From: Scalesia atractyloides
Taxonomy: Eukaryota; Streptophyta; Magnoliopsida; Asterales; Asteraceae
Assembly (NCBI GenBank): GCA_947069175.1
Contig: CAMTDV010000019.1
Span: 73,097,358-73,161,357 of the forward strand
Length of the DNA: 64,000 bases
Direction of reading: 5' to 3'
Position 1 is the first letter of the stretch; every line of letters begins with the position of its first letter. This document shows positions 12,311-22,395 of this stretch, piece by piece. The notes beneath the pieces are model-generated. The model did no database searches. It saw only the letters and a list, made by a program, of their open reading frames with translations, and was not told the DNA's origin. The position numbers and the translations under genes were made by a program.

Positions 12311-12666
12311 ATATTTCGAACATGAGCTTTTCTATAGACCTTATTCAGTTGCATGTTGTACTTGCTTATGTTTAATAATTATAAATTTCCTCATTGTTTT
12401 GAATTTGTTTGTCTCTGAATGTGTTTATGCATGCCTAAAGACATATGGACACTAATTATACAAATCAACGTTAAGGGCTTAATTGTCAATTTGACCGTAT
12501 GTTTAATCAAGTCTTAACTTTGGTATTGTAGTATGATTAATAGGGGGTCTATAGTTGAATATTGATTCACTGACTAGATTTCTCTCATACAGTTTCGGTT
12601 TAAAACTAAATTGAGTATTAAAATTTAATAAGTCTTTCCTAATGCTCGTCATAAATGATTATTCGG

Positions 12667-12681
12667 CCAAGTGGGAAAGTC
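12667..12681 (+). other. PPT-like purine run
   Basis: Purine-rich CCAAGTGGGAAAGTC lies immediately before a TGAGATAT start. Copia polypurine tracts commonly have the form AAGTGGGAG, and the complete copia element at 55634-62839 has the same core. Confidence 0.45.
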
Positions 12682-13082
12682 TGAGATATATATATATATT
12701 TATATATATATATGTTAAACGCCCTAAGTATCGTTTATCTGATTAATTGATCATTGACCTTAATACCCTATGTGTTTAATTGGCGATTATTCGATGGGCG
12801 TAATTACCTTAAGTGTCAAAATTAGGGTTTCCCATTAGGTGTATATAAGGAGTTTATTAGGCAGAGGTTTAACACCATCACAAATTCGTAATCCTCCTAC
12901 CTCTCTAAAATTATTGAGTCTAAACTCTCACCTCAGTCATACTTATCATACACCCCAAACTGGAACTCGATCTACATCAAGAGCATATCTACTTCCCTCT
13001 ATGCGGTTGCTAGATTGTCCGGTACTGATTAGATTTATCTCTTTTTTCTATTACACGTTACAAAATTGATTAATAACCAACA
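12682..13082 (+). repeat. Candidate 3' LTR of degenerate copia
   Basis: About 401 bp from TG (after the PPT-like run) to ACCAACA. It includes a TATA-like TATATAAGG at 12841-12849, consistent with an LTR promoter. The matching 5' LTR was not found upstream of gag, so the assignment rests only on the PPT and the TG...CA ends. Confidence 0.35.
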
Positions 13083-13286
13083 CTCATTGTGCTCCGTTTC
13101 GAGCCATGATAACTTTTAAGACTATAAAACATTGAAACATTCATGACACATTATAACTCATGACAGATTAAATAGGTCAACAAAATGAAACTTTATCGGT
13201 TGTGATGAAACAAAGTCAACACATCCAACCCCCTCAATGTAAAGTCAATATCAAGTATGTGTTTTTCAGAGAACAAGAAACACTTA
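13083..13286. repeat. Satellite-like repeat unit
   Basis: Non-coding sequence with words such as atgataacttttaagactat and cattataactcatgac. These recur in the repeats of 52545-55345, so it appears to be a distant copy of that family. Confidence 0.45.
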
Positions 13287-13660
13287 GGGTCGTTTGGTTT
13301 GCAATTTGCATGTGAAGGAATTGGAATATTTTAAAGGAGTTGGAATTTGATGGAATTAGAATATTTTCTGATTAAAATTTGCAATCTGTTTGGTTAATAA
13401 ATATAGAAAAACAACTGGAATTTAAAAAAAAAACATAAAATGACCAAATTTCCCCTTACAATACCCATCGTCTCCTCTCCCTTCTAGCCCTAATTCACCA
13501 AGGGATGTCAATGGGGCGGGTTTGGGACGTGTTTAGGTAATCTCAACCCCAAACCCGGTTAGATAAGCTTTTCCCAAAACCTGTCCGATTCCTAGCGGGT
13601 AAATATCCATCGGGTATCGGGTACACCAGTGGGTTTCGGGTAAACCCATTAATTTAAAAA

Positions 13661-13811
13661 GCTTACACGTTAGGTATACCTGACCCAAAACTCATCAGGT
13701 ATCTATAGGGTAACTATAAATCGGTTACCTTAAGTATCATCGTTATAAAAATATATAAAATAACTACAATATTATGGAATAAATTACCTATATGTATAAG
13801 AGTGGATGTAT

Positions 13812-13884
<73 letters not shown>

Positions 13885-14021
13885 CTTACACGTTGGGTAT
13901 ACCTGACCCAAAACTCATCGGGTAACTATAAATCGGTTACCTTAAGTATCATCGTTATAAAAATATATAAAATAACTACAATATTATGGAATAAATTACC
14001 TATGTGTATAAAGAGTGGATG

Positions 14022-14065
<44 letters not shown>
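13661..14065. repeat. Tandem duplication ending in (AT)n
   Basis: Two direct copies (13661-13882 and 13884-14065) of a unit that begins gcttacacgtt and ends in a long pure AT/TA tract, about 68 bp in the first and 41 bp in the second. The unit sequence is nearly identical apart from a short internal deletion in copy 2. Unequal exchange or slippage at the AT tract would explain it. Confidence 0.85.
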
Positions 14066-14068
<3 letters not shown>

Positions 14069-14132
14069 ATAATATAAAAGAAATTATATCGGGTACACAA
14101 TCAGGTACACTTTATCGGGTAATTGGGTCGGG

Positions 14133-14329
14133 TAGTGGCGAAGCTTGAAAATTTCGACCGAGGTGTCAAAAGTCACCGGACCTAAAATTATACCTTAAAA
14201 TTATAAACCGGGGGGTCGAAAACGTATATACCTAAAAAATTCTATATGAAACGTACATACATAACACTACTGAGCAAAAAGTTCAGGGGGTCGGGCGCCC
14301 CCTCCGGCCCTTTCAAAGCTACGCCAATG
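14133..14329 (+). mobile_element. hAT-type MITE, copy C (nested)
   Basis: A 197-bp element with ends TAGTGGCGAAGCTTG and AAGCTACGCCAATG and perfect 8-bp duplications GGGTCGGG (14125-14132 and 14330-14337). It sits inside the 13500-14488 element. It is homologous to copies A and B but in the opposite orientation. Confidence 0.8.
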
Positions 14330-14499
14330 GGGTCGGGTAAACGGGTATATTACCAAACCTCAAACCCGTCCCAAACCCGCAGAAAAAATACAAACTATTC
14401 CCAAACCCGATTAACCGACCTGAAACCCATCCCAAATATGTCGGGTTTCGGGTTTACCGATTAGGTGCGGGTTCGATTGACATCCCTAAATTCACCTCA
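14304..14499. repeat. 196-bp duplicated segment, copy 1
   Basis: Nearly identical to 27375-27570. It covers the tail of MITE copy C, its TSD, the end of the surrounding hAT element and about 11 bp of target flank. Confidence 0.85.
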
Positions 14500-14550
14500 C
14501 ACTTATATTCATGTAACTTCCTCATATTCATATATATATATATATATATA

Positions 14551-14580
14551 CTAGGTTATCACCCGCGAATACTCGCGGAT
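14551..14580 (-). mobile_element. Helitron-like 3' terminus
   Basis: On the minus strand a perfect hairpin (CCGCGA-gtat-TCGCGG, about 14563-14578) is followed after about eight bases by CTAG and then T in a TA-rich target. This is the Helitron 3' structure, and the element would extend rightward. No 5' end was found. Confidence 0.4.
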
Positions 14581-16122
14581 GGGAAAATTTAATTTGAATT
14601 AATCAAATTATGTTATTAAATAAGATAAAAACACATATTTTCAAATGTTGATAAAGCAAGTTTGAGCATAAACTTGGATTTTCCTTTTAGCTAACGTTTA
14701 GCTTCGCCCTCCACAAAAAAACTACACTTCAAAGGCACCCACTTGCCCCATTTTATAACATAATTCTGGCTATAATTCTTATTCTAGATTAGCAGCTTTC
14801 TTACCGATTTAACAGAATCCAAACCCATGTGTCCGTAGACCTTTCCCAACCAGTTACAGTAATCACCTCAAATGTGTTATACACTATGTGAACTACCATA
14901 ACCATAAGTCATGTTAATACTCTTGCTTCATGACAAAATGAATCTAACTGAACTTAACACGAAACAACCAGTAACAAATAAATCAAATGGTTTCTTTACA
15001 ATAGTTTATATTGCCATCAAGTACACAGGACCTACCATCACATTCTTACCCTTAACATTTGTAAAATATTAGAACATACCTCCACAAAACCGTCCCAAAA
15101 GTTCACATTGTTGCCAAAATAAGATCTGGACCATCCAGTAACTCAGATGAATACACAACGGAAAGTATCAAAACAACTAACAATCGCTGGCAAAACATGT
15201 GTTGTGTCAAAGGTACCTGATTCAAATCCTTATTAAGATCGATGTTGTCGGAATCGCATCCCAAACTACAACCAAAAGTCTAGATATAAAAACATGGAAG
15301 ACCCGATCTGACTAAAAAGGATGCGTGCATACCTTGTTCACCAGGTTCTCGCCGGAGTTAACCGAACTTCGTTAGAATCCTAAAACTTCCAGCGGCCGTT
15401 GTCTCTTACCAAACCCTAACCCCTCTAGGTTGCCTTGACTGAACCAAAACGCATGGTCGACGTTGCTGCTGTCGGGCAAATCACGACAGTTGGCTGTCTT
15501 TGAATCTAACTGAACCAGCACCGTTGGTGCTTGAGTTTGACCCACCACTACATCAAAGTCATATCTTTCAAATGAAACAAATTTATATTGATACTGAAAA
15601 AACAAATATAATACTTTTGAACCTTGATTTCAATTTGTGGTCTGTCCGGGTGGCAACGTGTATATTTATAAAGAAGCTGCAATCAACCTGTGCACTATCA
15701 CATCTGCAACCATTTAAGGTAATAATATCTAAGAAATATAATCATAATCGAATGACTATCACTTTTAATGGTGTTGAATGTCTGGCAAATTCCGATTTAA
15801 CTATACATAAAATTCAAGCCCTAGACAATCATTAACTAAAAAATAATTTTCCAACTGTAAACTAATTAAGATATGCATACACTTCATAGAGTTGCTGAAA
15901 TTGCATCCAAAATTGAGTAAATCATACATGAGTTGGAGTCCAATTGAGCAAAACGCCATTCAATTCCAATTCAAGAAATAAAATTCCAAAGCCAGACGAT
16001 CGTAATTACGTGTATCTCATTTAAAAAAAAGAAGATGAAACAGGCACCGTATATAGCATATAAAAAAGAAAAGTTGCAATCTTGCAGCCACTGTCTTCCC
16101 ACAAAGGTTTTACATCAAGACT
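14581..16122. other. Intergenic DNA, no gene seen
   Basis: Contains reading frames of up to 111 residues (15500-15835), but they show no conserved motif and no codon structure I can defend. The left target duplication of the gypsy element, GGCAG, ends at 16127. Confidence 0.5.
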
Positions 16123-16315
16123 GGCAGTGTAACATTCGTCGTACAACGGGTTTTGAAACCCGCTTCGTTTTATAATCAAATGATCAGTTATAAGTTCGTT
16201 GCGTATTTATTGTGCCGGTTATTTTAAATAATACATAATTAATAATTATTTTAGAGTTTAAAAACCATAATTAATAAATAATAATAATAAAATTAAATAA
16301 AAGAACAAAACAGGG

Positions 16316-16382
16316 TAGCCGGGTCTCGAACCCGGGTCTACCGCGTAAACACACACACATCACACCACTCCGCCACACACAT
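16316..16382 (-). other. tRNA-like module 1 (inverted), 5' LTR
   Basis: On the minus strand, A box TGGCGGAGTGG (16365-16375) matches the Pol III consensus TRGYNNARNGG. B box GGTTCGAGACC (16322-16332) matches GGTTCGANNCC exactly, with 32 bp between them, a tRNA-like spacing. The T arm folds perfectly: CCGGG, loop TTCGAGA, CCCGG. The acceptor halves do not pair well, so this is a tRNA-like or tRNA-derived segment, not a functional tRNA gene. It is conserved in the 3' LTR. Confidence 0.7.
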
Positions 16383-16962
16383 CTTTTGTGATAAATACTT
16401 AAACAAATATCACTTAAGGTAAAACAAAGAAAGTCAAAACCTGTAAATCAGCGCGCCCAGAACTCGTAATCGCCGGAAAAACCGAAACTCCGCAAATGTG
16501 GCTACTTTCCCTTGACTGAAACGCGTAAACTGATTTCGACATCAGTTATAACCGTTGCTTAACACTCAATTTTAGTCAAAACCGTTTGAAATCATTGACC
16601 GCGAATCTTGACCCCTAATTCGAAACCAATCGGCCTGTCCCCCTTATAAATACCCACTCAAACTCCTTGTAAACATTTCGCTCAGAACCGCACTCTCTTC
16701 CTGAAGCTTTATTCCTTTCAAAGCACGTCGCCGGAGATTTTCGTACTCGCCGGAATTTCTAAACCAGAAAACCATAGTTCTCCAAACCGGTATAATCATC
16801 TAAACCTCCTTCCTATCTCTTGTTGAGTAAACTAATAGCTCAACACAGTAATCAAAACTGTTTAATCAGTTTATTCAGTCGGAATCATTGTCGGGATTTT
16901 GAATGGTGAAAACGAAGAAGTTGAGTTAGTGTTTTAATATAACTAAAAACGGGTATTTAACC

Positions 16963-17032
16963 GGGTTAGACACACAGTCCAGCGGTGGACTGTGTGCAAA
17001 TACAAAACACACGTCCCGGGTTCGAATCACAC
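16963..17032 (+). other. tRNA-like module 2, 5' LTR
   Basis: An A-box-like CAGTCCAGCGG (16975-16985; the 3' LTR copy reads TAGTCCAGTGG, a full consensus match) and B box GGTTCGAATCA (17019-17029, 10 of 11). The D-arm position forms a 10-bp perfect hairpin (ACACAGTCCA / TGGACTGTGT, loop gcgg), longer than a normal D stem. It starts gggttagacac, shared with modules 3 and 4 (ttagacac). Confidence 0.65.
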
Positions 17033-17127
17033 ATGTTTCCGACTTTCTGAAATAAAACCAACATTTTTAACCTTATTCAGATCAATTCACAGCATATATA
17101 TAAAATTAATATAATCCAGTGTTTATA

Positions 17128-17203
17128 CAGATTAGACACACAGCCCAACTGGTTGGGCTGTGTGCACTCGAACCGAAGGTCCCGAGTTCGATTCCGGGTT
17201 CTG
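17128..17203 (+). other. tRNA-like module 3, 5' LTR
   Basis: A-box-like AGCCCAACTGG and B box AGTTCGATTCC (17185-17195, 10 of 11). A 12-bp perfect hairpin CACACAGCCCAA / TTGGGCTGTGTG with loop ctgg occupies the D-arm position. The outer ends pair weakly (CAGA / TCTG). It is related to modules 2 and 4 by the shared leader and the ggtcccgagttcga T arm. Confidence 0.65.
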
Positions 17204-17297
17204 TAACCGGTTTCGGCCATATTAAATCATTTTTAATAAAACTAAATAAGGTTAAAGCTAGTTAATATATATATATAATTAAAGCAGAGAATATTTC

Positions 17298-17372
17298 GGG
17301 TTAGACACGTAGCTCAGTTGGTAGAGCTGCGTGCACGTATACGAGAGGTCCCGAGTTCGAACCTCACTCGCC
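17298..17372 (+). other. tRNA-like module 4, 5' LTR
   Basis: The most tRNA-like unit. A box TAGCTCAGTTGG (17310-17321) has the canonical D-arm form with stem GCTC/GAGC. B-box AGTTCGAACCT is at 17354-17364 (9 of 11). The total length of about 75 bp matches a tRNA. Anticodon stem pairing is poor and the acceptor stem is incomplete, so aminoacylation is unlikely. Confidence 0.7.
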
Positions 17373-18392
17373 ACCTGAATGTCATGCAATCCGACCGGTC
17401 AGACCTGGTCAGACCTGTCAAGGTCAACATTTTTTAAAAATCTGTTTTCTTATTTTTATTTATTTAAGTTTAAAAATTATTTAAAAATACTTAAAAATAA
17501 GATTGCTAAGTTTAATAATTTGCAATAAACTTATAAAAATAAATCTAAAAATATCATTAAGAGCACTAATTAAAAATATTAATCTCAAATAAAATTTATT
17601 TATTTATCGAATTATTTCGTTATTATTTAGGTTAGTTTTCTCTCGTCGGTTGAATCATAAATTCGTGTGCATTCATCGTCATCAAGAAACGCATCCACTA
17701 TGAGTGAACCTCTACCAATTCCCCGTTTTAATCATGTTTTGGGGTGTATCATGTGTCGTACTATTCTTTTATTTATTTAAACACTTGTGCATACATCATA
17801 TCCGTGATCAAATGTGTATTGATTGTTGTGTGAATTATATGTAGATTAAATTTATCATTTCAGTGCACGCATTTCATTAGGCCCATCAGTTCCCCGTGGG
17901 ATACGGGTTGAGCATCAGGAGCCTCATTAGATCGGCTCCGTTTGATTGAGCCTTGATCTCAAATACATCATCATTTCATATCATATACTCATCCAAAGTG
18001 GTTTGTGATTGTTTACATATATGTTTGCTCACATGTGATTAATGCACGAATTTTCTTTATTAAATAAAACAAGAAAATTAGTTAAAATGTTTTATCAAGG
18101 TTCACTCGCCAACTTTTGTTGACCCTAAATCTCCCCCGTTTTACACATGATACAGGTGATCCAGCCGAGACAGGGAACACTTAGGATGGCCTAGAAGAAT
18201 AAACAAGTTCATGCTTTGGAATAAATATATAGTATCATTTTCCTTTGTAATTGTATGACTTTTGTTTTTGGATATTTAAGTTTGTAATTTGAATTTAATA
18301 AATATGAAACATCTTAGTAAATATCATGAGCTTTTGTGATAACCCAATTATGCCCCGACTTTTATTCCGCTGCGGGTCTGGGTGTGACAGAT

Positions 18393-18404
18393 TGGTATCA
18401 GAGC
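18393..18404 (+). other. Primer-binding site, initiator tRNA-Met
   Basis: TGGTATCAGAGC lies three bases after the LTR end. It is complementary to the 3' end of plant initiator tRNA-Met, the usual primer for this clade, and marks where minus-strand cDNA synthesis starts. Confidence 0.95.
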
Positions 18405-19201
18405 TTGTGACTATAGGGATATAGGATATGTTATTAGACCCTTAGAGCCTATACTATAGTTGATTAAATTTTAATTGTTTATGCGTTACATGCAAAATTC
18501 ATGATGTTTATATGTTTCATGTTTATTTTCACACCCAATGTTATGCAAGCATGCTCACAAATACATGTTATTATGCAATGCTCATCATAAATCATATCCT
18601 CATAACATATCATATCTATTGAGAGCACACACCTCACGATGTTCATGATTTTTGCAATGATTTTTTGTAATTTTCAAATCACATCAAAGTGAGTTCTCAT
18701 GACGGGCATGTAGTAACTGGAAGGGTACGAGTACCGGTAGTCAGAACGTCCTGTCTAGGCTTGGCATTCGTATAAATCCAAAATAAAGGACCAGTTTGCC
18801 TACCTGGGGACTAACGATGAGAGTACGAAGGACCTATTAGGCAAAAGCATGCTATACCAAACGTCGTGTGAGCTAACCCAACTTTGAGTTATCATTGTGT
18901 CTACACCTGGACACCCTCCTACCATACATCTCGCAATCATATTTTACGATTTTCATTCGGGTGGTGCGTGTTAACCCGCCGACACCAATGTGAATCCTAC
19001 CAAGCCCAATAGTCATGGGGGCCCACGTGACTACACAGGCAATGGTATGGGGGACATTTGGAGGCCCAAACATGAGCAAACCCAAGACATCCTATGGATG
19101 TAGTTAAATTATTGTCAGTTATGTTGTTTTTCATTCTTTTTACGACACATGACACCTAGAAAATTCTTAAACTCACAATCTTCATATATATGTTCCTGTA
19201 G
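18405..19201 (+). other. Gypsy 5' leader
   Basis: About 800 bp between the PBS and the gag start. No coding motif. It is the expected place for packaging signals; no striking hairpin was noticed. Confidence 0.6.
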
Positions 19202-20560
19202 ATGTCGGCTAGGCAACTACGTGGAGGTAGAAAGTCAGGAAAGTCAAGCGAACGCTTGGCCACACAATTGCTAAAAAAATAACCGCAGTACTTCCTGACA
19301 TCGTGCTTCAAGTTCAACAAGCTCTCACCGCTAATCCCATCAACCCTCCCAACCAAGAAGACCAGAGCGTCGCCAACCCTCCTTCCAAAACCCCCAAGTG
19401 CACCTACAAACACTTCAAATCCTGCGATCCCCCAAAATATGAAGGGGCCGAAGGTGTTACCGCCCTCCTTCACTGGTTTGAAGAAATGGAAAACACTTTC
19501 CTCAATTGCTATTGTCCCGAGGACCGTAAGGTACGTTACGCGACTGGAAGACTGTTTGGGGTAGCCCTTACCTGGTGGAACATGGAAAAGGGTAAGCGAG
19601 GAGTTGAAGATGCCATGGCCTTAACATGGGAAGAGTTAAGGGAACTCATGACAAGACGCTTCTGTCCAAGAAGCGAAATCAAAAAGCTGGAAGACGAATT
19701 CCACGCACTGAAACAAAAGGAAGGAGACCACACTTCATATAATAAGAGATTTCTCGAGTTGAACCAGATGATCCCAAATTTGTTCACCCCTTGTACCGCT
19801 TATTTGAACACTACATTCGAGGCCTCCCTTCGAAAATTCAAGATTCGGTTTTAAGCACATCGCCTGCAACACTTGAAGCCGCAATGGAGTTAGCTACAAA
19901 ACTCACTGAAAATCGCATTCGAAACGGCAAGTTCAAAGATGAGAAGAAGAAAGCACCCATTAAGACCCCAACTCCAAACCACCCAGTCTCATCCTCGAAG
20001 TTTGCTAGTAAGAGGAAGCGAAATGGCAAGAATTTTGCTGTCACTCAAACCAACCCTCCTATCACTGTTGCACCAATCACCCAAATTGCTCCTCCAGCTG
20101 CACCATTCAAAAAGCCATATACTGGCCCACACCCAAAATGCAACCGCTGTCAATACCATCACCATCCCGAAAATCCCTGCCAACATTGCACAAGTTGTGG
20201 CAGTGCGGGTCACACCATCCAAACCTACCGTACCCTTCAACGAATGAACCGCAATCAACCTCCAACCCAAACCCAAAATCAGATAGTGGGCCAAACCCAA
20301 CAACCCTTACTTCTACCACCTTCACAACACGCAGCCCAACCTCACTACCAACCCAACTACCCCATGATGCAACCCATGCGAGCTTGTTTCAACTATGGGG
20401 ACCCAAACCACTTCAGGAACACATGCCCACGCCTAGTGAACATCATCCATGCCCAAGCTCACGGAAACCCGGTAAACAAAGCTAACCAAGCTCCCCCACC
20501 TGCCAGAGGGAGAGCTTTCAATATCAATGCCAACCAAGCCAGGGCTGACAACAACGTGGT
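19202..20560 (+). pseudogene. Gypsy gag (capsid and zinc-knuckle region)
   Basis: A start codon at 19202 opens a basic N-terminus (SARQLRGGRKSGKSS) that hits a stop at 19280, after an A-run. Homology resumes one frame over (19303-19854), with the retrotransposon gag core PPKYEGAEGV...LLHWFEEMENTF, then RKVRYATGRLFGVALTWWN and WEELRELMTRRFCPRSE. A second shift near 19785-19815 moves it to the frame of 19791 onward (RGLPSKIQDSVL...EAAMELATKLTENRI). A basic, proline-rich linker leads to two zinc-knuckle-like motifs, both with Tyr in place of a ligand Cys (CTSCGSAGHTIQTYR; CFNYGDPNHFRNTC). The protein would coat element RNA in the cytoplasmic particle. Confidence 0.85.
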
Positions 20561-20969
20561 CAACGGTACGTTTCTCATCAATGGTAGTTATGCATCCATA
20601 TTATTCGATACTGGTGCGGATAAGAGCTTTGTGTCCTTAGAATTTGAACCTATCCTCGACCAACCTCGTGTTAATCTCATTGAATCTCTAACGGTGGAAG
20701 TTGCTGATGGCAAACCCGTTTCATTAAATTCTATTATACGCAATTGTGCTCTCACCCTAAACGATCACGATTTTCCAATTGACCTTATTCCTATGAAGTT
20801 GGGAAGTTTCGATGTTATAATCGGTATGGACTGGCTCAGCCAGCATCACGCTGAAGTGGTGTGCCACGATAAATTCATTCGCATTCCTTTTGCAGACGGT
20901 CAGACACTACGTATTTTTGGGGAAACCCCTTCGAAAGGACTCAAATTAATGTCCTGCCTTCAAGCCTGA
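20561..20969 (+). pseudogene. Gypsy aspartic protease
   Basis: In frame with the second gag part. The retropepsin active site reads ILFDTGADKSFVS, with the DTG triad intact. It is followed by DVIIGMDWLSQHHAEVVCHDK, the conserved C-terminal retropepsin block of plant gypsy elements. A TGA at 20967-20969 interrupts the frame; the same frame stays open beyond it into RT, so this is a nonsense mutation, not a gag-pol boundary. The enzyme would cleave the polyprotein. Confidence 0.88.
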
Positions 20970-21965
20970 AAATATCTCCGCAAGAACTATGTCGCATTCC
21001 TAACTCACATCGTCAAGAAGGGAAACAAGGAGAGGAAACTCGAAGATATCCCAATTGTGAAGGAATTCCCACAAGTCTTTCCCGACGACATTTCAGGACT
21101 TCCTCCTGTGAGAGAAGTCGAATTTCGCAACGATCTTGTACCTCGTGCTACACCAGTCGCAAAATCTCCTTGTAGGTTAGCCCCATCCGAAATGCAAGAG
21201 CTGGCCAGTCAACTGCAAGAGCTGACTGACAAAGGATTCATACGTCCTAGCTCATCGCCTTGGGGTGCACCTGTTCTTTTTGTGAAGAAGAAAGATGGAA
21301 CATTTCGCATGTGCATCGATTATAGAGAACTCAACAAGTTAACGGTTAAAAATCGCTATCCACTGCCTCGCATTGATGACCTCCTAGACCAACTTCAAGG
21401 TGCCACATGCTTTTCAAAAATCGACCTTCGTTCTGGTTATCATCAGCTCAGAGTGCACGAAGAAGATATCCCAAAAACCGCCTTCCGGACTCGTTATGGT
21501 CATTACGAGTTCATGGTCATACCTTTCGGTTTAACCAACGCCCCCGCTGTCTTCATGGATTTAATGAATAGGGTATGCAAACCCTACCTCGACCGTTTCG
21601 TCATAGTCTTCATCGACGACATCCTTATTTACTCCAAGTCTAAATCCGATCATGAGCGACACCTTCGACTCATCCTTACACTCTTAAGGACTGAAAAGCT
21701 TTACGCTAAGTTCTCAAAATGCGAATTCTGGTTAGGAGAAGTACAATTCCTTGGACATGTCGTCAATGACAAGGGAATTCATGTTGATCCTTCAAAAATC
21801 AAGGCAGTACAGGAATGGAAAGCGCCACGTACCCCTACCGAAGTTAGGTCATTTCTTGGTTTGGCTGGTTACTATCGACGCTTCATTGCCAATTTTTCCC
21901 GTATTGTTGTACCACTCACGGCCTTGACTCATAAAGGAAAACCCTTCATATGGGGACCTAAGTAA
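20970..21965 (+). pseudogene. Gypsy reverse transcriptase
   Basis: Same frame as protease. Conserved blocks appear in order: FPQVFPDDISGLPPVREVEF, PCRLAPSEMQELASQL, KKKDGTFRMCIDYRELNK, YPLPRIDDLLDQLQGA, FSKIDLRSGYHQLRV (first catalytic Asp), TAFRTRYGHYEF, FGLTNAPAVF and the catalytic loop FVIVFIDDILIYSKS (both Asp of xxDD present). Then come GEVQFLGHVV and FLGLAGYYRRFI. All key RT residues look intact. A TAA at 21963 sits where the family normally has Gln or Glu, and the frame continues after it. Confidence 0.92.
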
Positions 21966-22395
21966 GAGGAGGCCTTCCAAACTCTAAAGCAAAAACTTTG
22001 TGACGCACCTATCCTCACACTCCTTGAGGGTTGCAATTACTTTGTGGTATATTGCGACGCATCAGGGCAAGGGCTAGGCTGTGTATTGATGCAAAGAGGA
22101 AAAGTGATAGCCTATGCCTCTAGACAACTCAAGGTTCACGAGAAGAATTACACCACCCACGACCTGGAACTTGGAGCCGTTGTGTTCGCTCTCAAGATAT
22201 GGAGACATTACCTCTACGGTACCAAGTGTGAAATATACACTGACCACAAGAGCCTCCAACATATCTTCAACCAGAAGGAGTTGAATATGAGGCAACGAAG
22301 ATGGGTCGAACTTCTCAACGACTACGACTGTGAAATTCGGTATCATCCTGGCAAGGCAAACGTGGTGGCCGATGCTCTCAGTCGAAAAGGTTATG
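21966..22395 (+). pseudogene. Gypsy RNase H
   Basis: Continues in the RT frame after the TAA. YCDASGQGLGCVLMQ carries the first catalytic Asp. HDLELGAVVFALKIWRHYLYG carries the Glu, in ELGAVVFAL context. YTDHKSLQHIFNQKELN carries the next Asp, and KANVVADALSRK closes the domain. It would degrade the RNA strand and generate the PPT primer. No lesion was seen inside the domain other than the upstream stop. Confidence 0.9.

Larger units (their letters stand above)
5232..13082 (+). mobile_element. Degenerate Ty1/copia retrotransposon
   Basis: Remnants appear in Ty1/copia order on +: gag, protease, integrase, reverse transcriptase, RNase H, then a PPT-like run and a candidate 3' LTR. Every domain carries several stops and frameshifts, so the element is long dead. 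It is interrupted by a solo LTR (6920-9622) and by non-homologous DNA at about 10340-10770. The 5' LTR and PBS were not identified. Integrase before RT is the diagnostic copia order. Confidence 0.8.
13500..14488. mobile_element. hAT-like non-autonomous element
   Basis: A 989-bp element with TIRs (A/T)AGGGATGTCAAT, flanked by perfect 8-bp duplications AATTCACC (13492-13499 and 14489-14496). The interior is rich in cgggt/acccg words and has no transposase. It contains a tandem duplication with (AT)n (13661-14065) and a nested hAT MITE (14133-14329). Confidence 0.8.
16128..18389 (+). repeat. Gypsy 5' LTR
   Basis: 2262 bp, from TGTAACATTCG to GGGTGTGACA. It carries four tRNA-like modules within its first 1.25 kb, followed by AT-rich sequence. 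The 3' end, PBS and target duplication fix its borders. It differs from the 3' LTR by scattered substitutions, mostly transitions, and a few small indels. Confidence 0.92.

Noticed and set aside
15500..15835. 111-residue + strand frame
   Set aside because: No recognisable motif, homologue or gene context; length is within chance for this region.
17298..17372. A true tRNA gene in the LTR
   Set aside because: A and B boxes are good, but acceptor and anticodon stems do not pair properly and the unit exists in both LTRs, so I call it tRNA-like only.
19156..19473. 105-residue minus-strand frame opposite gag
   Set aside because: Antisense by-product of the gag coding sequence.
20967..21056. TGA between protease and RT as a programmed readthrough or gene boundary
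   Set aside because: The frame stays open and homologous across it, and two other stops fall in the same Pol frame, so nonsense mutation is simpler.
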